From an uncultured Eubacteriales bacterium (GTDB lineage: Bacteria > Bacillota > Clostridia > Peptostreptococcales > Anaerovoracaceae): a stretch of 7,668 bases of DNA. The stretch covers positions 1-7,668 of the forward strand of contig CACXCQ010000106.1 of assembly GCA_902766185.1 (NCBI GenBank), read 5' to 3'. Below, in pieces: positions 1-5,879 of this stretch. The position numbers and the translations under genes were made by a program. The notes beneath the pieces are model-generated. The model was given only the letters and a program-made list of their open reading frames with translations, did no database searches and had not been told where the DNA came from. Positions within the stretch are counted from its first letter, which is position 1. Each line of letters begins with the position of its first letter.

Positions 1-21
1 CAAAGGCTGGACGGCACATGC

Positions 22-62
22 AGTCAATGTTTTCCTTCCTACAGTCGTCCGAAACATTGACT
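22..62. repeat. spaced inverted repeat IR1 (11-bp arms, 19-nt spacer)
   Basis: The arm AGTCAATGTTT at 22-32 is the exact reverse complement of AAACATTGACT at 52-62, with 19 nt between them. The core GTCAATGTT is shared with the second pair at 92-138, which has the same 19-nt spacer. It could be a pair of half-sites for a DNA-binding protein, or a stem-loop in RNA or single-stranded DNA. The arms are perfect as read; the function is unknown. Confidence 0.75.
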
Positions 63-91
63 CCTCTCCCGGATCCACTCGCTCGAGCTGA

Positions 92-138
92 AAAAGTCAA
101 TGTTACAGCACAATATAACAACCATAACATTGACTTTT
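92..138. repeat. spaced inverted repeat IR2 (14-bp arms, 19-nt spacer)
   Basis: The arm AAAAGTCAATGTTA at 92-105 is the exact reverse complement of TAACATTGACTTTT at 125-138, with a 19-nt AT-rich spacer. It repeats the 9-bp core of IR1, and both arms are displaced exactly 73 bp from their IR1 counterparts. The A- and T-rich outer ends would also allow a weak bidirectional terminator. The AT-rich stem and long loop make that less attractive than a protein-binding or mobile-element role. Confidence 0.75.
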
Positions 139-186
139 CCTTTGGATTTCGCAAAACGCACCGAACAGACTGACCTGCCAAGTCGT

Positions 187-214
187 TCCGTTCGCTCTTA
201 AGGGAGCGAACGGA
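187..214. repeat. perfect hairpin, 11-bp stem with 6-nt loop
   Basis: TCCGTTCGCTC at 187-197 pairs perfectly with GAGCGAACGGA at 204-214 around a TTAAGG loop. The stem is GC-rich and would be stable in RNA. No T-run follows it on either strand, so it is not a standard intrinsic terminator. It lies beyond the terminator of the small membrane-protein gene and belongs either to the leader of an unseen gene to the left or to a non-coding element. Confidence 0.5.
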
Positions 215-255
215 GATCCGCCAGCCAGGCTTGCTCACCCACAGCCTCTCCACAC

Positions 256-307
256 AAAAAGAAAAGAGGCCGCGGCGATCTCTTGTGATTTCGCGCATTG
301 GCCTCTT
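256..307 (-). terminator. intrinsic terminator of the small membrane-protein gene
   Basis: Read on the minus strand, AAGAGGCC (307-300) pairs with GGCCTCTT (271-264), and the transcript then runs into TTCTTTTTG. Inside, GCG-C-GA can pair with TCG-C-CGC around a loop, extending the stem with one bulge. It starts 28 nt after the stop codon at 335. The uridine-rich tail is on the minus side only, so it ends minus-strand transcription. Confidence 0.8.
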
Positions 308-334
308 CTGAATGATCTGATGATCGATCGTTAT

Positions 335-973
335 TCACCTGCGTTCCTTCACCCAGAACGGAACGCTGCTGTGATTGTTCCCCTCTTCGTGGGGGATGAC
401 CTGGTAGACGTGTCCTTTGGAAAGCCATTCGAGCAGAACGACGTCGCTGTAGTATCTGTACTTGCCGGTTCTGGTTTCTTTCGCCGACGGCACTTCGATG
501 CTCCTGATGTAGGCCTTCTTCACCCACCTGCCATCTTTCTTCTCTATGGTGTAGAGGTCGTAGTAGGACGGCTCATCGAGCTTCGTGGTGGAGTAAAGCC
601 TCACCGTCGCCCGGGAGCCGATGACACCCAGGACCTTGATGCAGGTTTCCGGTTCCACCTTCACCGCACCAGAACCAGGCGCTCCGGACTCAGCCGCGCC
701 GGACTTCGTCTTCGCATCCGGGCTCTTCGCGTCTACAGCCGTACCATCTCCAGCCTTCGCATCCGTTCCGGCTCCAGCCTTGGCCTTCGAGGCTGCCTTC
801 CCTACCGTCAGTATATTTTCATTCCAGGTGCCCGCCGTCTGTTCCGTCTTCTTTTCCACGGCAAACGCGGCCGGATACGTATCCTCGCCGGCAACATTAC
901 CCCAGACAAATACAGAATACGCGGAGCAGACAAGCGCAACTGCCAGCACCGTGATAATAGCGTTCTTTTTCAT
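335..973 (-). CDS. small membrane-anchored or secreted protein with Ala/Gly/Lys/Asp-rich linker, unknown function
   Basis: I do not recognise the family. The 212-residue product starts MKKN and has one hydrophobic segment at about residues 5-25. This is an uncleaved anchor or a signal peptide; Cys16 lacks a proper lipobox because the preceding residues are Ala-Leu-Val. Residues about 58-105 are a low-complexity linker with degenerate AKAG.GT.DAK-like units. Residues about 108-212 form a compact, Tyr/Trp/Lys-rich domain likely folded outside the membrane (YYDLYTIEKKDGRW, YRYYSDVVLLEWLSKGHVY). I chose the ATG at 973 because AGGGG lies 11 nt upstream; a GTG at 985 would add four residues but has no spaced ribosome binding site. 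It has its own promoter and terminator, so it is a separate unit from the hydrolase genes. A cell-surface or wall-contact role is a guess. Confidence 0.75.
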   Translation of the reverse strand: MKKNAIITVLAVALVCSAYSVFVWGNVAGEDTYPAAFAVEKKTEQTAGTWNENILTVGKAASKAKAGAGTDAKAGDGTAVDAKSPDAKTKSGAAESGAPGSGAVKVEPETCIKVLGVIGSRATVRLYSTTKLDEPSYYDLYTIEKKDGRWVKKAYIRSIEVPSAKETRTGKYRYYSDVVLLEWLSKGHVYQVIPHEEGNNHSSVPFWVKERR

Positions 974-984
974 CCTTTTCAGCA

Positions 985-989
985 CCCCT
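985..989 (-). promoter_or_regulatory. ribosome binding site that decides the 973 start
   Basis: AGGGG on the minus strand ends 11 nt before the ATG at 973. It overlaps the alternative GTG codon at 983-985, so it cannot serve that codon. This argues for the shorter product, which begins directly with a normal positively charged signal-type N-terminus. Confidence 0.5.
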
Positions 990-1032
990 GATATCTATGT
1001 AAAGGCAGGAATATCCCCGCTCACGAAACATT

Positions 1033-1061
1033 ATGATACTGCAAAGTGAAGAACGTGTAAA
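1033..1061 (-). promoter_or_regulatory. sigma-A-type promoter for the small membrane protein
   Basis: On the minus strand TTTACA (1061-1056) is followed after 17 bp by TATCAT (1038-1033). Both boxes are one or two bases from consensus and the spacing is ideal. Transcription would start near 1026, giving a leader of roughly 50 nt. It lies in the 107-bp gap after the third hydrolase gene, which otherwise shows no strong terminator, so some read-through from upstream is also possible. Confidence 0.65.
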
Positions 1062-1080
1062 GATGGCAAAAAAAGTTTTT

Positions 1081-2427
1081 TCAGGTGGATTTTTTTATTG
1101 CGCCCTCCTTCATGACGAAGGTGCAGTGACTGCCCTCCAGAGCGCTGTGATCCTCCAGAATATCGCTGTCCCAGGCGGTGATGTCCGCGGTCTTTCCCGG
1201 GGCGAGGACCCCCAGATCCTCCCGGCCGATGATCTTCGCGTTATCGGAGGTAGCGGCCACCAGTGTCCGCAGTGCCGGAATGCCCAGATCGCGCCAGCAT
1301 TTGAACTCGCGCCATCCTTCGGTGCTGGCGACCCCGGCCACGATGTCGGAGCCCAGACCCATGACCAGCTGTCCGTCCAGGATGAGTTTCAGGACGATGC
1401 CGCGGCTCTGCTCCAGCTGAGCCGCGTACTTGTCCAGCTTGCGCTGGTAGGCCGGCGGCTTCGGCGCCTGAGCCCGCTTCGCGGGAGCATCCGGCTCTCC
1501 GGAAGTGCCCATCCCTGTGGGAGCACCCGGCACTTCGGAAGTGCCCATCCCCGCGGGAGCACCCGGCTCCTCCGGATCCCCCACTAGTGAATAGAGCGTG
1601 GGCACGTAGTGCACGCCGCTCTTCACCATCTGCTCCGCAGTGTGCTCCTCCATCAGCGTCCCGTGCTCGATCTCATCGATCCCCAGCTCCAGAAGCTTAT
1701 CGATGGAGACGGAGCCGTAGGCGTGCGCGGCCACCTTCCTGTTGCAGGCGTGGGCCGTCCGGATGATGGCCTCCAGTTCCTCATCATCCAGCTGCAGCTC
1801 ATCCGGATCGTCCCCGGGAGAAGCGAATCCCCCGGTGGCCATGATCTTGATGAAATCCGCCCCGTACTTCACCTGCTGCCGGACCAGCCTTTTGAAGTCC
1901 TCCGCCCCGGAGCCGATGGCGTAGGGCTGGGTCAGGAATTCGCAGAGCGCAGGGTTGGTGTTGCCGCCGAAGGTCGAGAAATCCCAGTGCCCGCCGGGAA
2001 TCCCCAGCGCGTGGGGCGCCGCGATCACTCTGGCTGCGGGAAACAGCCCCATATCGATGGCCCGCTTCACGTCCAGGCAGCCGAAGCCCCGAAACGCCGT
2101 CCCCGTGGTGCGGATCGTGGTGATCCCCTTCCCCAGCGCCTCCATGCAGTTGTGGGCCATGTTCAGCGCTTTGCGCTCGTCCGTATCGGTGATGGAAAAC
2201 TGGTTGAAGGTAGCCGGGTCAAAGAATTCATAGTGCACGTGGGAATCGATCAGCCCCGGCATCACCGTCCGGTCCGTCAGATCGATGACCTCTACGTCTT
2301 CATGCAAAGGCAGGTCTTCGCCCACGGCCCGAATGAGCTTTCCCTCCACGAGAATGTCGACGTTTTCCTTGAGTTCCTGATGGACGCCGTCAAAAAAGGC
2401 CCCGCATCGCAGCAAGTATTGTTTCAT
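1081..2427 (-). CDS. metal-dependent amidohydrolase, imidazolonepropionase/prolidase-like branch
   Basis: This is a 448-residue cytoplasmic hydrolase of the amidohydrolase superfamily. It most resembles the COG1228-type branch that includes imidazolonepropionase-like enzymes and Xaa-Pro dipeptidases. It should cleave an amide, peptide-like or cyclic amide bond with two metal ions. The ligand set is complete: H63 and H65 in DSHVHYE, K194 (carboxylated lysine position) in FIKIMATGG, H235 in AAHAYG, H255 in EIEHGT and D361 in GLGSD. The GGHWDF motif at 145-150 also fits the prolidase-like group. A Pro/Gly/Ala-rich insertion at about 284-325, built from 12-residue repeats, separates the VPTL strand (275-278) from the next helix. 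The ATG at 2427 has GAGGG about 8 nt upstream. A strong terminator hairpin sits just before this ribosome binding site, so expression probably depends on read-through. The substrate is not determinable here. Confidence 0.9.
   Translation of the reverse strand: MKQYLLRCGAFFDGVHQELKENVDILVEGKLIRAVGEDLPLHEDVEVIDLTDRTVMPGLIDSHVHYEFFDPATFNQFSITDTDERKALNMAHNCMEALGKGITTIRTTGTAFRGFGCLDVKRAIDMGLFPAARVIAAPHALGIPGGHWDFSTFGGNTNPALCEFLTQPYAIGSGAEDFKRLVRQQVKYGADFIKIMATGGFASPGDDPDELQLDDEELEAIIRTAHACNRKVAAHAYGSVSIDKLLELGIDEIEHGTLMEEHTAEQMVKSGVHYVPTLYSLVGDPEEPGAPAGMGTSEVPGAPTGMGTSGEPDAPAKRAQAPKPPAYQRKLDKYAAQLEQSRGIVLKLILDGQLVMGLGSDIVAGVASTEGWREFKCWRDLGIPALRTLVAATSDNAKIIGREDLGVLAPGKTADITAWDSDILEDHSALEGSHCTFVMKEGAIKKST
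1481..1572 (-). repeat. in-frame 36-bp tandem repeat, about 2.6 copies, within the third hydrolase
   Basis: Two full 36-bp units lie at 1501-1536 and 1537-1572, and a partial unit at 1481-1500 matches the last 20 bases of the unit. The period is a multiple of three, so each copy adds 12 residues of the form APxGMGTSxxPx without breaking the frame. The full units differ at only a few bases, which suggests recent expansion by slippage or unequal exchange. Confidence 0.85.
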
Positions 2428-2444
2428 GGTTTTTCCCTCTTCGC

Positions 2445-2479
2445 AAAAAAAGCGCGCCCCGCCTTCTGGCGGGGCGCGC
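2445..2479 (-). terminator. strong intrinsic terminator or attenuator between two hydrolase genes
   Basis: A perfect 12-bp, all-G/C stem (2452-2463 with 2468-2479) closes a 4-nt loop and is followed on the minus strand by seven T residues (2451-2445). It begins 7 nt after the stop codon of the upstream hydrolase and ends 17 nt before the ATG of the next. The ribosome binding site of that next gene lies immediately after the T-run, so no promoter fits between them. The T-run is only on the minus side. Confidence 0.9.
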
Positions 2480-2486
2480 CGGAATG

Positions 2487-4115
2487 TTACGCGTTCCTGA
2501 ATACGGTCTTTCCGTCCACGATGGTCTCGCAGACCTTGACGCTGTGGATCTGGCTGAGGGGCACCTCGAAGAGGTCCTTCTCCAGGATCACGAAGTCGGC
2601 CAGCTTGCCGGCTTCGATGGAGCCCAGCTTGTCATCCATGTGCATCTGATACGCGTTGTTGATGGTGTAACTTGCAATGCCGTCCTCCACGGACAGCTTC
2701 TCTTCATAGGGCTTCAGAATCGGAAGCTCCGGATGATTGAAGAGCTGACGGGTACAACCCATCTCGATGCCCTTCAGCGGCTCCCGGCCGAACTCGTCCA
2801 CGGGGAAGTCTGAGCCCTGGCCCATTCTGCATCCGCCGTTGATCATGGACTTCATGCGGAAGGTGCGGTTCTGGCGGTCGCCGATCACCGCTTCCATGTC
2901 CGGATTGCCATAGTGCCATACGCAGGTGGTATTGGCGATGACGTCGTATTTGCCGAAAAGCTCCAGCTCCTCGTCCTTCACGTAATCGCAGTGGGAGTTC
3001 ACGATGCGCGTGTCATCGTAGCCCGCTTCCCGGATGGCTTTCGCCATGGCCAGAGTCCCGCTGATGGCTTCGTCTCCAATGGCGTGGACATTGATGTCCA
3101 GACCTGCCTTTGCGGCCCGAAGACCGAGCTCCGCGATCTCCTCTCTCGTCAGCAGCGCTTCCACCATGGAACCGTCCTCCGTGTAGGGCTCGCTCAGGGC
3201 GGCGGATCTTGTCTCCAGCGTTCCGTCGTTGATGATCTTCAGGAAGTGGATGTTGAGCCAGTCGGTGTTGTACTTAGTGCTGTTTTCGATCACCGCTTCC
3301 ATGATCCGCTCGGTATCCCGGGTGTCCGCCAGCATTTCCCCGCAGCCGAAGAACCGCTGCAGGTACGTCCCCTTCTCGATCATCTCCGGCAGCGCCTGAT
3401 GGAGGAACTTCTGGCCGTACTCCGGCACGCCCATGTCACAGGTCGCCGTCACGCCCATGGTGGCATACTCCAGAGAGTTCTGCTCGATGATGGAGCACAC
3501 CGTGGCCTCATCGAAGAAATTGACCTTCTCGAAGATCATGTTCTGGGGACCCGCCTCCACCAGGTGTCCGGTGGGGTTTCCCTCCGCGTCCCGGTGGAAA
3601 TAGTGGAATCCCGGAATCGGGTCCGGCGTGTCCTTCGTGATGCCCGCCAGCTCCAGGGTCTTCGTGTTCACCCATGCCTCGTGGGCGCTGCTGCCCAGGA
3701 TCATCACCGGCTTGTCCGAACAGTCCTCGTCCAGCATTCCCTTCTTGGGGCCGGTCTCGTCAAAGATCCACTCCGCGTAGCCCAGGCCGAAATAGGTCTC
3801 CCGGTCGGGGTTTTCCTCCACGAACTTGCGGATCTCCGCCAGGCACTGCTCCGGATCCATGTCCACCTCCAGATAGACGCCACACAGGTAGTGGGCCGCC
3901 ATGATTGGATGGCAGTGGCCGTCGATGAATCCCGGGAGCATCATTTTTCCCTGCAGATCCACCACTTCCGTGGAGTCATCGCAGTAGCCCTTCGCGGACT
4001 CCAGATCTCCAACGAAAAGGATCGTGTTTCCTTCGATGGCAACGGCTTCCGCCCAGGATCTCTGGGCGTCCACCGTATAAATCTTGCCGTTGGTAAACAG
4101 CTTATCTGCTGCCAT
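2487..4115 (-). CDS. YtcJ-type metal-dependent amidohydrolase (Amidohydro_3 family), second paralogue
   Basis: This 542-residue cytoplasmic enzyme belongs to the YtcJ/N-substituted formamide deformylase-like group, which hydrolyses amide bonds using bound metal. Metal-ligand candidates are H67 and H69 (DGHCHP), K293 (FLKIINDG), H344 (NVHAIGD), H375 (NSHCDYV) and D436 (GSDFPVD). The family signature AHEAWVNTKTLELAGIT with TPDP and EGNPTGH spans about 144-184. No signal peptide is present. The length is normal for the family. It is co-linear with the paralogue at 5880-7505, about 53% identical by hand count, but has 13 cysteines against 4 there. GGAG lies 7 nt before the ATG. It starts only 15 bp after the permease stop codon, so it is surely co-transcribed with it. 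A strong terminator follows. The true substrate is unknown; members of this group have been tied to N-formyl and other amides. Confidence 0.93.
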   Translation of the reverse strand: MAADKLFTNGKIYTVDAQRSWAEAVAIEGNTILFVGDLESAKGYCDDSTEVVDLQGKMMLPGFIDGHCHPIMAAHYLCGVYLEVDMDPEQCLAEIRKFVEENPDRETYFGLGYAEWIFDETGPKKGMLDEDCSDKPVMILGSSAHEAWVNTKTLELAGITKDTPDPIPGFHYFHRDAEGNPTGHLVEAGPQNMIFEKVNFFDEATVCSIIEQNSLEYATMGVTATCDMGVPEYGQKFLHQALPEMIEKGTYLQRFFGCGEMLADTRDTERIMEAVIENSTKYNTDWLNIHFLKIINDGTLETRSAALSEPYTEDGSMVEALLTREEIAELGLRAAKAGLDINVHAIGDEAISGTLAMAKAIREAGYDDTRIVNSHCDYVKDEELELFGKYDVIANTTCVWHYGNPDMEAVIGDRQNRTFRMKSMINGGCRMGQGSDFPVDEFGREPLKGIEMGCTRQLFNHPELPILKPYEEKLSVEDGIASYTINNAYQMHMDDKLGSIEAGKLADFVILEKDLFEVPLSQIHSVKVCETIVDGKTVFRNA

Positions 4116-4130
4116 ATCTATTCTCCTTTT

Positions 4131-5786
4131 TTAGTGATATTCGACGTTTTCCGGAATCGGATCCACCTTCTTGCCGTAGAACTTGAAGAAGATGCCCAGG
4201 ACAAGCATGATCACACCGCTCCAGCGGGCGACTTTGATCATCAGCCAGAAGTTGCTCATGATGCCGGTGCCGTATGTCTCCAGATAATAATCCGGACCCC
4301 AGCTGCCTTCATACCATACCAGGAAGAAGGAGCCCAGGAAGCAGATCGCGCCGAACAGCAGGAAGAAGTAGCCGAACCGCTCCAGATCTCCCGGCGCCAG
4401 CTTGGTCTTCGGGTTGATGGGATTGTTCTCCGGATCCTTCTTGTACAGTCCTCCGTATACCCACTTGCAGACCGGGTAGAAGATGACCGCCGCCACGATG
4501 ACGATGAATCCCAGCAGGAAGTACTCTGTACCATTGACCAGGAAGCTGATCACGCCCACGATCAGGGGGCAGCCCGCGATATATACCGGCGCCAGCTTGC
4601 TCTTGACGTAGTACAGGTTTCCTCTCTTTTCTACCGGGTAATCCTTTCTCAGTCTCGCATACGCAAAGCCCAGGCCGCAGTACAGGACGAACAGCACCGG
4701 GGAAAGGATGGTGACCAGGATCTCGAAGTTGATGTTTACCAGGATCAGGTTGATGACGCCCAGCAGGATGATCGGGATCGCCGGAATGCCCTTGTTCGGC
4801 GTCAGCTTCGCCAGGAACTTGGGGCACAGATTGTCCTGCGCCAGCGTGATGAAGGAACGTCCCGCCGAAGTGATGGCCTCGTTGAAGATGGCGCACTGGG
4901 CGATTACCGCGGATACCATGAAGGCCACGCCTGCCCAGGGTCCCAGATGCCGTGACAGAACGGTGGAGTAGTCGATGCTGGTGCCCCAGTCGGAATACGG
5001 TCCCGTGGAAACGATGCCGGCCAGCGTAGGCAGAATGTAAGAGGCCGCGATCAGAACGATGGCGATCTTCATTCCTTTGGGGATGACTTGCGGATTCTCC
5101 ACCTCACCGCCTACATAGGCGATCAGCACGTAGCCGCAGTACATCCATACGCCGATGGCTATGCCGGTTCCCCAGCTGGACCATACGTCTCCTCCTTCCG
5201 GAATCATGGGATCGAAGGGATTCTGCTCCCAGTTGATGAGGCCCACCACCGTGACCGCCGCGAAAGCGACCAGGATGATGATGCAGAGTATGATACTGAC
5301 TACCTGTACGTCCTTCAGTCCCCGCAGATTGATGATCGTAAACACGATGATCATCAAGGCTTTGAGAATGAAGGCGGTCACCGGTGTCAGCGCGATGTAC
5401 ATGCCGATGTAGTCAACGGCCAGGACCACGTATGCCGCACCGGTCAAGTACATGGCCAGCGCCATCCAGAATCCGAAGGAGAATCCCCAGAATTCACCGA
5501 ATGCCATACGCATCCATACATATGGTCCGGCCTGCACCGGAACAAGGTTGGTCAGCTCTGAGCAGTACAATCCGATCGGCAGAGCCCACATGAGCGGAAG
5601 GATCACCAGCAGGATCAGCGTCAGGCCCGGGCCCGAGTTCGAGATCATCGACTCGATGCCGAAGGCGCCGCCTGCGCAGCCGCAGTACAGGAAGAAGACC
5701 ATAGCTCCCACAGAGAAGTACGTCTTCTTGACTCCCGGAGTTACGTCAGTCAGGATCTGCCCGCCTGTGTAACTGGATTTACCCAT
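4131..5786 (-). CDS. APC-superfamily amino acid/polyamine-type permease
   Basis: This 551-residue inner-membrane transporter should import an amino acid, amine or amide-like solute by a cation-coupled or exchange mechanism. Family marks are the unwound first helix CAGGAFGIESMISNSGPG (about 37-54), ALPIGLYCSEL followed by QAGPYVW (about 68-91), and GGEVENPQVIPKG (about 226-238), as seen in LAT/PUT-like members. I count about 12 core membrane segments from residue 24 to 440. Two further hydrophobic segments at about 470-492 and 515-538 follow a hydrophilic stretch (445-470), giving perhaps 14. The ATG at 5786 is preferred over the TTG-initiated frame from 5867 because GAGGTGA sits 5-6 nt upstream and the extra 27 residues look unlike the family. 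It lies between two paralogous hydrolases and most likely delivers their substrate. Confidence 0.92.
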   Translation of the reverse strand: MGKSSYTGGQILTDVTPGVKKTYFSVGAMVFFLYCGCAGGAFGIESMISNSGPGLTLILLVILPLMWALPIGLYCSELTNLVPVQAGPYVWMRMAFGEFWGFSFGFWMALAMYLTGAAYVVLAVDYIGMYIALTPVTAFILKALMIIVFTIINLRGLKDVQVVSIILCIIILVAFAAVTVVGLINWEQNPFDPMIPEGGDVWSSWGTGIAIGVWMYCGYVLIAYVGGEVENPQVIPKGMKIAIVLIAASYILPTLAGIVSTGPYSDWGTSIDYSTVLSRHLGPWAGVAFMVSAVIAQCAIFNEAITSAGRSFITLAQDNLCPKFLAKLTPNKGIPAIPIILLGVINLILVNINFEILVTILSPVLFVLYCGLGFAYARLRKDYPVEKRGNLYYVKSKLAPVYIAGCPLIVGVISFLVNGTEYFLLGFIVIVAAVIFYPVCKWVYGGLYKKDPENNPINPKTKLAPGDLERFGYFFLLFGAICFLGSFFLVWYEGSWGPDYYLETYGTGIMSNFWLMIKVARWSGVIMLVLGIFFKFYGKKVDPIPENVEYH

Positions 5787-5791
5787 AATTT

Positions 5792-5798
5792 CACCTCT
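5792..5798 (-). promoter_or_regulatory. ribosome binding site that decides the permease start
   Basis: AGAGGTG on the minus strand stands 5 nt before the ATG at 5786. The frame stays open upstream to a TTG at 5867, but no comparable site precedes that codon. The long form would also begin with residues encoded by a hairpin and AT-rich leader. Confidence 0.75.
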
Positions 5799-5806
5799 TT
5801 TCTCAG

Positions 5807-5825
5807 GGATCGACAGAATCGATCC
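5807..5825 (-). repeat. leader hairpin upstream of the permease
   Basis: GGATCGA pairs perfectly with TCGATCC around a 5-nt loop. It ends 8 nt before the permease ribosome binding site and has no T-run, so it is not a terminator. It may stabilise the permease end of a processed transcript or serve as a protein site. Confidence 0.4.
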
Positions 5826-5849
5826 GGCCTGCTTTTGCAGTAACACAGT

Positions 5850-5877
5850 AAGATAAAATAATTTCAATTATGTAAAC
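5850..5877 (-). promoter_or_regulatory. possible weak internal promoter for the permease
   Basis: The 93-bp gap between the first hydrolase and the permease has an AT-rich island on the minus strand. It contains TTTACA followed after 15 bp by TATCTT, or after 17 bp by TCTTAC. Neither pairing is good. Transcription from the promoter at 7547-7575 is sufficient to explain the permease. Confidence 0.2.
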
Positions 5878-5879
5878 CG

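Larger units (their letters stand above)
1..255. other. gene-free region carrying inverted repeats
   Basis: I see no supportable coding frame here; the one minus-strand frame entering it (198-527) overlaps the small membrane-protein gene antisense-free but out of frame and has no family resemblance. The stretch follows the terminator of the last minus-strand gene. It holds two long-spaced inverted repeats and one compact hairpin, listed separately. I looked for sigma-A promoters on both strands. Several TTGACT-like hexamers arise from the repeats, but none has a convincing -10 partner at 16-18 bp. The flanking gene to the left is outside the window. Confidence 0.6.

Noticed and set aside
1024..1032. 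CGAAACATT shared with position 50-58 of the inverted-repeat region
   Set aside because: A single 9-base match without the full GTCAATGTT core or a paired arm is not enough to claim a common regulatory site.
1067..1083. A-run and T-run just after the third hydrolase's stop codon as a terminator
   Set aside because: Only A-T pairs would form the stem, which is too weak. It may contribute to poor read-through but I would not call it a terminator.
1481..1572. Short regular repeats considered as a CRISPR array
   Set aside because: The 36-bp units are directly adjacent with no spacers, and they encode in-frame 12-residue repeats within an enzyme gene.
1609..2649. A 346-codon plus-strand open frame over the third hydrolase and the terminator
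   Set aside because: It is an antisense shadow that reads through a perfect terminator hairpin and two gene ends.
2913..4955. A 680-codon plus-strand open frame spanning the second hydrolase and the permease
   Set aside because: It is antisense to two clearly recognisable genes and crosses their boundary. Its product is His/Arg/Val-rich without family features, and it has no supporting ribosome binding site. GC-rich codon usage leaves the opposite strand open.
5787..5867. A 27-residue N-terminal extension of the permease from a TTG codon
   Set aside because: A strong ribosome binding site precedes the internal ATG at 5786, and the extension is encoded by a hairpin and leader-like DNA.
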